The position numbers and the translations under genes were made by a program. The notes under the pieces are model-generated. The model was not told where the DNA came from and made no database searches. It saw only the letters and a program-made list of their open reading frames with translations. Below, piece after piece: positions 59,010 through 64,000 of a stretch of 64,000 nucleotides of DNA. Source of the stretch: Gigaspora rosea (Eukaryota; Glomeromycota; Glomeromycetes; Diversisporales; Gigasporaceae); assembly GCA_003550325.1 (NCBI GenBank), contig QKWP01000617.1, positions 132,928-196,927 of the forward strand, written 5' to 3'. The stretch's first letter is position 1; each line of letters opens with the position of its first letter.

Positions 59010-59890
59010 CTGAGGATTCGTATTATTTCACCAACAATCACTTTACAGACATAACACTACACCGACAACCATTTTACCGACAAGCTTTTTTTACTGACAA
59101 ATAACTCGCTGACACTCGATTTGCCAACAAGCATGTTTTCACCAACACGTTGATTTTACCGACACATACTTCACCGACAGTTAATTTTACCGACAAAATC
59201 AACTTACCGACAAGCTCATTTTACCGAAAATAGAATTTACCGACAAGATTATTCTACTGACAATACAATTTACTGACAAATAATTTGCCGACAAACAATT
59301 CGCCAGATGCCTTAAGTATCACAGTTGATGCTGATGTTATAGGGTCTCGATTTGAAACTATAAGGCCTGCTATAATCTACATATACTCTGTAAATATGAA
59401 ATCTATACCCAAACCCTACCCTAACCCTATAAGACAAAGACGAAAAAAAACATCCAAAGAAAATTTTAAAATTTTATATCAAAATAGGTCATAACTTCAG
59501 CATCAGTCATGACAATAATCATTATTATCGTCATTAATAAAAGTGCAATTTTTATTGTCATTATTAATAAATTGCATAATGCGTAATTATTCTTAGTAGT
59601 TTATTACATTGCCGTGGTCTAATCATATTGTCGACGAATTGTATTGTCTGTAGAATAAGCTTGTCGGTATATTCTATTTTCAGTAAAATGAGCTTGTCGG
59701 TAAGTTGATTTTGTCGGTAAATGTAACTGTCGGTGAAGTGTGTATCGGTAAAATCAGCTTGTCGGTGAAAAGGAACTTATAGGTAAATCAAGTGTTGGCG
59801 AATTTTGTGTTGGTAAAAAAAGCTTGTCGGTAAAATGATTGTCAGTGTAGGTTGATGTCTGTGAAGTGATTGTCAGCAATTTGATTGCCA
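59010..59890. mobile_element. Foldback-like element with ~270-bp repeat-built arms
   Basis: The left arm (about 59025-59310) is a chain of ttaccgacaagc-type units. The right arm (about 59630-59890) is the inverted chain gcttgtcggtaaa. Part of the arms (gttaattttaccgacaaaat and its mirror) pairs almost continuously. The core (59310-59620) includes accctaccctaaccctat (59411-59428). No transposase is visible. Related arm sequence occurs at 11100-11640. Confidence 0.7.
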
Positions 59891-59929
59891 CCCGTCTTCT
59901 GACTATGGGTAACTCAAATAGTAGCAGTT

Positions 59930-61250
59930 TCTTAAATATCTTCAGTATCAATTCTGGCTTGTCTAGTGCTGGTTTGCAAGTACTCCTCTAATCTCAGATC
60001 TCAATTTTCAAAGAATACTCTTATTTCTATTTTTGCGAAGCCTCCTAAGTAAAACAACTACTGTATAATTTCATGTGCATTTAATTCATTCATATTTAGG
60101 TTCTTTAAGAAATCTATTGCTAACTTTCTTATTAAATTTATAAAGATTTGATCATAGTTTGTTTTACTTGTCATTAATATATTATGTAATCTTTTATATC
60201 TCTTTATTGCTTTATTTAACATTGTTGTGAACTCTTGTTAGTACTATAGTTGTGATAGAATATGCTGGTAAAGGATCTAAAAAAAACTCTATTTTTAAAT
60301 TCTAATTTCATCCTAATAGCTTCTTGTAGTGAATAGTTGGTTATTGTAGACTCTAGCTTGTGTTATACTAGCTTTTTTAGTGAATCGATCTCTTGAAATG
60401 CTTTTACTATCTTGTTATAACTCTATTTATTTTTGTTGAATTCCTTCTTTACTTCATTTGCTTTTAGTTTTCTTAGCTTTTCTTTTACTATGTTTTCCTA
60501 GCCATAGTCTTCTTGTTGCTTGTATATACTTCTTTTCTTTTGGTACCCATTAACACTTCACTATAGCTTCTTTAGTGCATTTTGTTTTTAACTTCATCAT
60601 TTATTGTCATATTGGATTCAATTTTCATTTTGTTGCCACTAGCTAACAAGGCTCTATATTGCATGTCTAATCATCTTCTATATCAAAAAATACATCTTTG
60701 TCTAACACATAACTTGTTCTAATTGGTTTTTGTTCATTTTTTGTTTTATTTGTATCTGTTCTTCTGGAATGTTCTTTTTATCTTGTATGACCTTTCTCAT
60801 GACCTCAACTCCTTGCAAAATAGCATGTAAAATTTATTTTGTTTTGATTCTATATATAGATTATTGGGCAAAAATTGCAAAACCTCTAGGTTAGTAGTTT
60901 GTATAACTTGTTGATCTGTTGTGATGATCTCTGATTGTAATATCATGTTGCTTTTTGTTAGGATCTTTACTGTTTTTTGAATTTTTAATTATTATTTTTA
61001 ATATTTTGCTTTTCCTTGTCTATTGGGATATTAACCATTATATTGTAAACAGTCTTCATTTTTTTTTTGAGGAATTTCTTGTTGAATGTCAATCTCCATC
61101 TGTTTAGCTATTTGTAAACTTTCTTATTTTCATTCATAGAACAGTTTTCAGTTCTTTTTTGTACTACTAACATAGTTGGCAACAAGATTGTGAAAAAAGA
61201 TAAAGTGCTAAATACTACTTTTCTTCTTCTTTTAATCTCAACTCTAGTTA
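59930..61250 (-). pseudogene. Decayed minus-strand coding-like region, possibly LINE 5' part
   Basis: On the minus strand, Lys/Glu/Asn-rich stretches such as KANEVKKEFNKNK, SYNKIVKAFQEIDSLKKLV and SLQEAIRMKLEFKNRVFF alternate with stops. The composition (T-rich + strand) continues that of the LINE at 52183-57450, from which it is separated by MITEs. It may be the retroelement upstream ORF, but no diagnostic motif was found. Confidence 0.35.
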
Positions 61251-61513
61251 ACTGTAATTGTTTTGGAGTTATGCACTATTTAATTAATAGTTTTATAAGC
61301 TAATGACTATTTGTATAAGATTTGTATAATATAAATATCAAATTTTTTATTGAATGTTAAATAAAAAAAAATATGATTTTATAAACAAAATTAAAATCTA
61401 TTATTTTAAATTTTAAAACCTTATTGTTATGTTTTTTTATCATATTTTTTTGTTCTTCTGCTAAATTCATAAATAGCATTTGATATTTGTCTAATTTTTT
61501 TAAACAGATTATA

Positions 61514-61827
61514 CTGTATGTGTCCAAATTAAGCTACCTTTTTTGCCAAAAAATTACACGAAAAATCATAAAATAGCTTATTTTTGAAATATAGCATTTT
61601 TTGAAAAAATTAAAAAACGTACTAATAAAAAGTTATCTAAATGGCACCAAATATTTATTGTAGGTGTATTTTGATGCGCTGAACAACTTTTCTTAATCTA
61701 CTTTTTAAAGTTTACTTAGTAGAAAAAAAGATTTATATGTAGCAACTGCTAACGAATTTTTTAAGATTTTTAAAAAAAATCAGGGGTAGCTTATTTTAGG
61801 TAGTAGTTTATTTTCAGACATATACGG
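61514..61827. mobile_element. MITE with TA target site (314 bp; family with 11209-11482)
   Basis: The ends CTGTATGTGTCC and CCGTATATGTCTG (complement) continue inward to a shared aagctac / gtagctta pair. TA is at 61512-61513 and 61828-61829. It is non-coding. Confidence 0.7.
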
Positions 61828-62202
61828 TACTTGTTGATGTTCTTTGATTATTTTGTGCTACCAATCTCTGCATGCTTTTATAAGTGTTTTATAATTTACA
61901 GTACTTATATATTTGTTTATTTATTTGTTTGTTATGTTGTTTATTTGTTATGTTTTGATATTTATATATCACCTATAATCTGTAGTTGTATCTAAAGGAA
62001 TTTTCTTTTTTTTACAAAAAAAAATTTTGAAGCTCCAATATTTTAAATTTTCTAAAAAAAAAGTTGGTTTCTAATTTCTGCTACTAAGTAACTGCTATTT
62101 ATTTTTCTGCTCTAAAGTTTTTTCTTATAGGTTATCAATAGACTATCTATATAGATTTTGTGCTCTTTTTGTTTTTTCTTTTCCAGAAAAATTGGTTGTA
62201 AC

Positions 62203-62436
62203 CAGTGTCTGAAATTGGGTTGCGGAGTCTGCGGATCGCAACAAATTTTAAATTTCTGCAACTAAAATCTGAAGTGCATATGCAAATTCCGCACATAAAT
62301 CTGAAAATTTTACTTATAAATTTTAATTAAATGCTTATACGTGCAACTAAATTTTTATAAATTCTTATAATCTGCAACTATTTTTTTTATTTAGTTGCAG
62401 CCCGCAACTAATTTAAAAATTGAATTTCAGCCACTG
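62203..62436. mobile_element. hAT-like MITE (234 bp), perfect 8-bp target duplication
   Basis: The inverted ends CAGTGTCTGAAATT / CAGTGGCTGAAATT are flanked by GTTGTAAC (62195-62202 and 62437-62444). The interior is rich in tgcaact / agttgca. The CAGTG ends resemble those of the 4.7-kb hAT element, which might supply transposase to such copies; that is inference. Confidence 0.85.
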
Positions 62437-62629
62437 GTTGTAACAAGAGTTGTTTTGTCTAAGCTATGATTATTAGAATTCTTTAATTTCTATTATATAT
62501 AATAAAAATATATAAGCATCTGAAAATTAATCATATATAAAGCAGAACTCAGTTGTATCTCAATCTTGAAAATAAGGGTAGAAGTGTTAGCTTCAGTAGT
62601 TATTTTTTTATAATCCTTCTAACTCTGGA

Positions 62630-62795
62630 TTCTAAAATATACATAAATAGGTCAGGTTAATTATAAAATTGCCAAAAATAAAAAGATCTGTAAAAACCTC
62701 TCAAAAATAAGCAAAAAAATTACTATAGTATAAATAGAAAAATTTGTATAAATACACTAATATCTAATCTATCTATATATATTTTGGGTCTTTAT
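62630..62795. mobile_element. Mutator-like MITE relic (third copy)
   Basis: It is similar along its length to 58494-58670 (aaaatatacataaataggtc at left, tatctatatatattttgggt at right), with a decayed left terminus. No clear target duplication. It directly abuts the next element. Confidence 0.7.
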
Positions 62796-62796
62796 A

Positions 62797-63389
62797 GACC
62801 AGTGCAAAAAGATCTGTACCTCAAATAGCTCTGATTAAAATATTTTTTGTACAAATTAATTTTTAATTTTTTTTAATTTAATATATTTAATAGGTTACCA
62901 GATTAATAAAAATAAAATTATTTTGATTATTTTATTGATAAAATAAAAAAATTCATTAATAGTAGCTTTTTTTAAAAATATTTACTATATAATTTACTAT
63001 AGTAATTTATATATACATGTATATAGTAAAAAAATCAAATTGCCTCACTTTAAAGCTTGTTTTTTCACAACCAGTAATTCAATTTTGCTCAAATTTGACC
63101 ATATCTTTATCCTATGTATTAATGTACTTGCATAGTACAGCACATAGAACTGCATATTGGTTGCAAAATTATTTAGAAATTTTTTTTTAAAAAAATTTTG
63201 TTGTTTTTCAAATACAGTAAATTGTACATGCTTAATTATTAAAATATTAAACCAATAAAAATAATAAAATAAGTTAGAATAATCTATTTTATTTGATACT
63301 AAAAAATTTTAATAATTAATCAAGAAAAAAAATTTTTTTAGTATCAAAATTATAAAATTTTTTGAGATACATATCTTTTTGCACTGGTC
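62797..63389. mobile_element. MITE with ~30-bp inverted repeats, TA target site (593 bp)
   Basis: The ends GACCAGTGCAAAAAGAT then CTGTACCTCAAA (left) match the right-end complement with two mismatches. TA is at 62795-62796 and 63390-63391. The interior is AT-rich and non-coding. Confidence 0.8.
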
Positions 63390-63391
63390 TA

Positions 63392-64000
63392 TTTCTATTT
63401 AATAATATTATTGTTCTAAGAAAAATTATTAAACTTTTTGTTTTTATAACTAATAATAAATCAAATTTGATATTAATAGATTAGAACAAGAAAAGACTAA
63501 ATTAATTAGAACCTTTTTATAACCTTTAAATTAATTAAATAATAATTGCCTCATTTATTAATCAATAGTGATTTCTATAATATTAATTTCATAGCTCCAA
63601 CTTTGTAACATTATTAAGGATTTTAACAATTAAAATTGAACATTGTAACCTTGCTGCACTAGTATATAAAAAAGAGACAGTTTATTAGTATTGAAGCAGA
63701 AATTTGTTATTAAAAGCTCTCAATAAAATAAGCAAAATACTATATTTAATACCAACTCTTGTTATATTGTAGCAAGCTCTACAAATTTTAAAACTTGGAC
63801 CAAATAGTCCATGCCTCTTTTAGCTTATCAGTTCAAGCTTTTAAATATTGATATTGTTAGTAGTTTTAGCTATTACTTTTGTAGTTATCTTCTATGGTAT
63901 ATATATTATAGTATATTCTAACATGCAAAATAGGCAAAATAAGTTATAGCTTGTATATATTTATACTCTTTTGTTTTTATTTTAGGAATTATACAATATA
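63392..64000. other. AT-rich stretch, no recognised gene
   Basis: No coding or structured feature can be supported up to the window end. Confidence 0.4.

Overview
This is a very AT-rich, intron-bearing eukaryotic window, most like a Glomeromycotina (arbuscular mycorrhizal) fungal genome such as Rhizophagus. That assignment is an inference from gene content: BTB-BACK-TLDc proteins, Sel1-repeat and TKL-like kinase genes, short GT-AG introns of about 70-120 bp, and a repeat-dominated landscape. No rRNA, confident tRNA, CRISPR or bacterial-type operon is visible.

Layout. (1) 1-10570 is a tandem duplication of about 5 kb, each unit carrying a minus-strand BTB-BACK-TLDc gene. The first copy is broken by a nonsense codon and a frameshift. 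The second (6486-8024) is intact. A third, decayed copy lies at 8765-9790. (2) 10571-16300 is a mosaic of short inverted-repeat elements and a 2.6-kb array of imperfect palindromes. (3) 16309-17578 is a complete Tc1/mariner element with TA target duplication and an open 332-aa transposase that lacks a catalytic Asp; it sits in-frame inside an older reading frame. (4) 17600-23400 holds dispersed repeats and a tandem array (20050-21480). (5) 23437-25356 is an unrecognised seven-exon gene predicted to encode a helical protein with a glycine-rich hydrophobic hairpin. (6) 28473-30287 is an AVT-type amino-acid transporter gene with one missing base. (7) 30665-38150 is a transposon nest: a LINE fragment split by a 4.7-kb hAT element, which itself holds two smaller elements. 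(8) 38420-43740 holds two striking arrays: tandem ~325-bp long palindromes, then a ~90-bp satellite organised into 358-bp higher-order repeats. (9) 46084-48582 is a Sel1-repeat region followed by a damaged kinase, with a second, more decayed kinase copy at 50480-52005. (10) 52183-61250 is dominated by a decayed minus-strand LINE (endonuclease plus reverse transcriptase) riddled with small elements. (11) 61500-64000 holds more terminal-inverted-repeat elements.

Only three or four host protein-coding genes look potentially functional: the BTB-TLDc copy 2, the 23437-25356 gene, the transporter and the Sel1 repeat protein. The rest is transposons, satellites and pseudogenes. The window is unusually good for reading insertion history: several elements have clean target-site duplications, and two have empty sites preserved in paralogous sequence elsewhere in the window. 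I did not find a clear new multi-gene system. The most novel-looking items are the helical hairpin gene, the higher-order satellite, the palindrome arrays, and telomere-like motifs recurring in the interiors of otherwise different elements.
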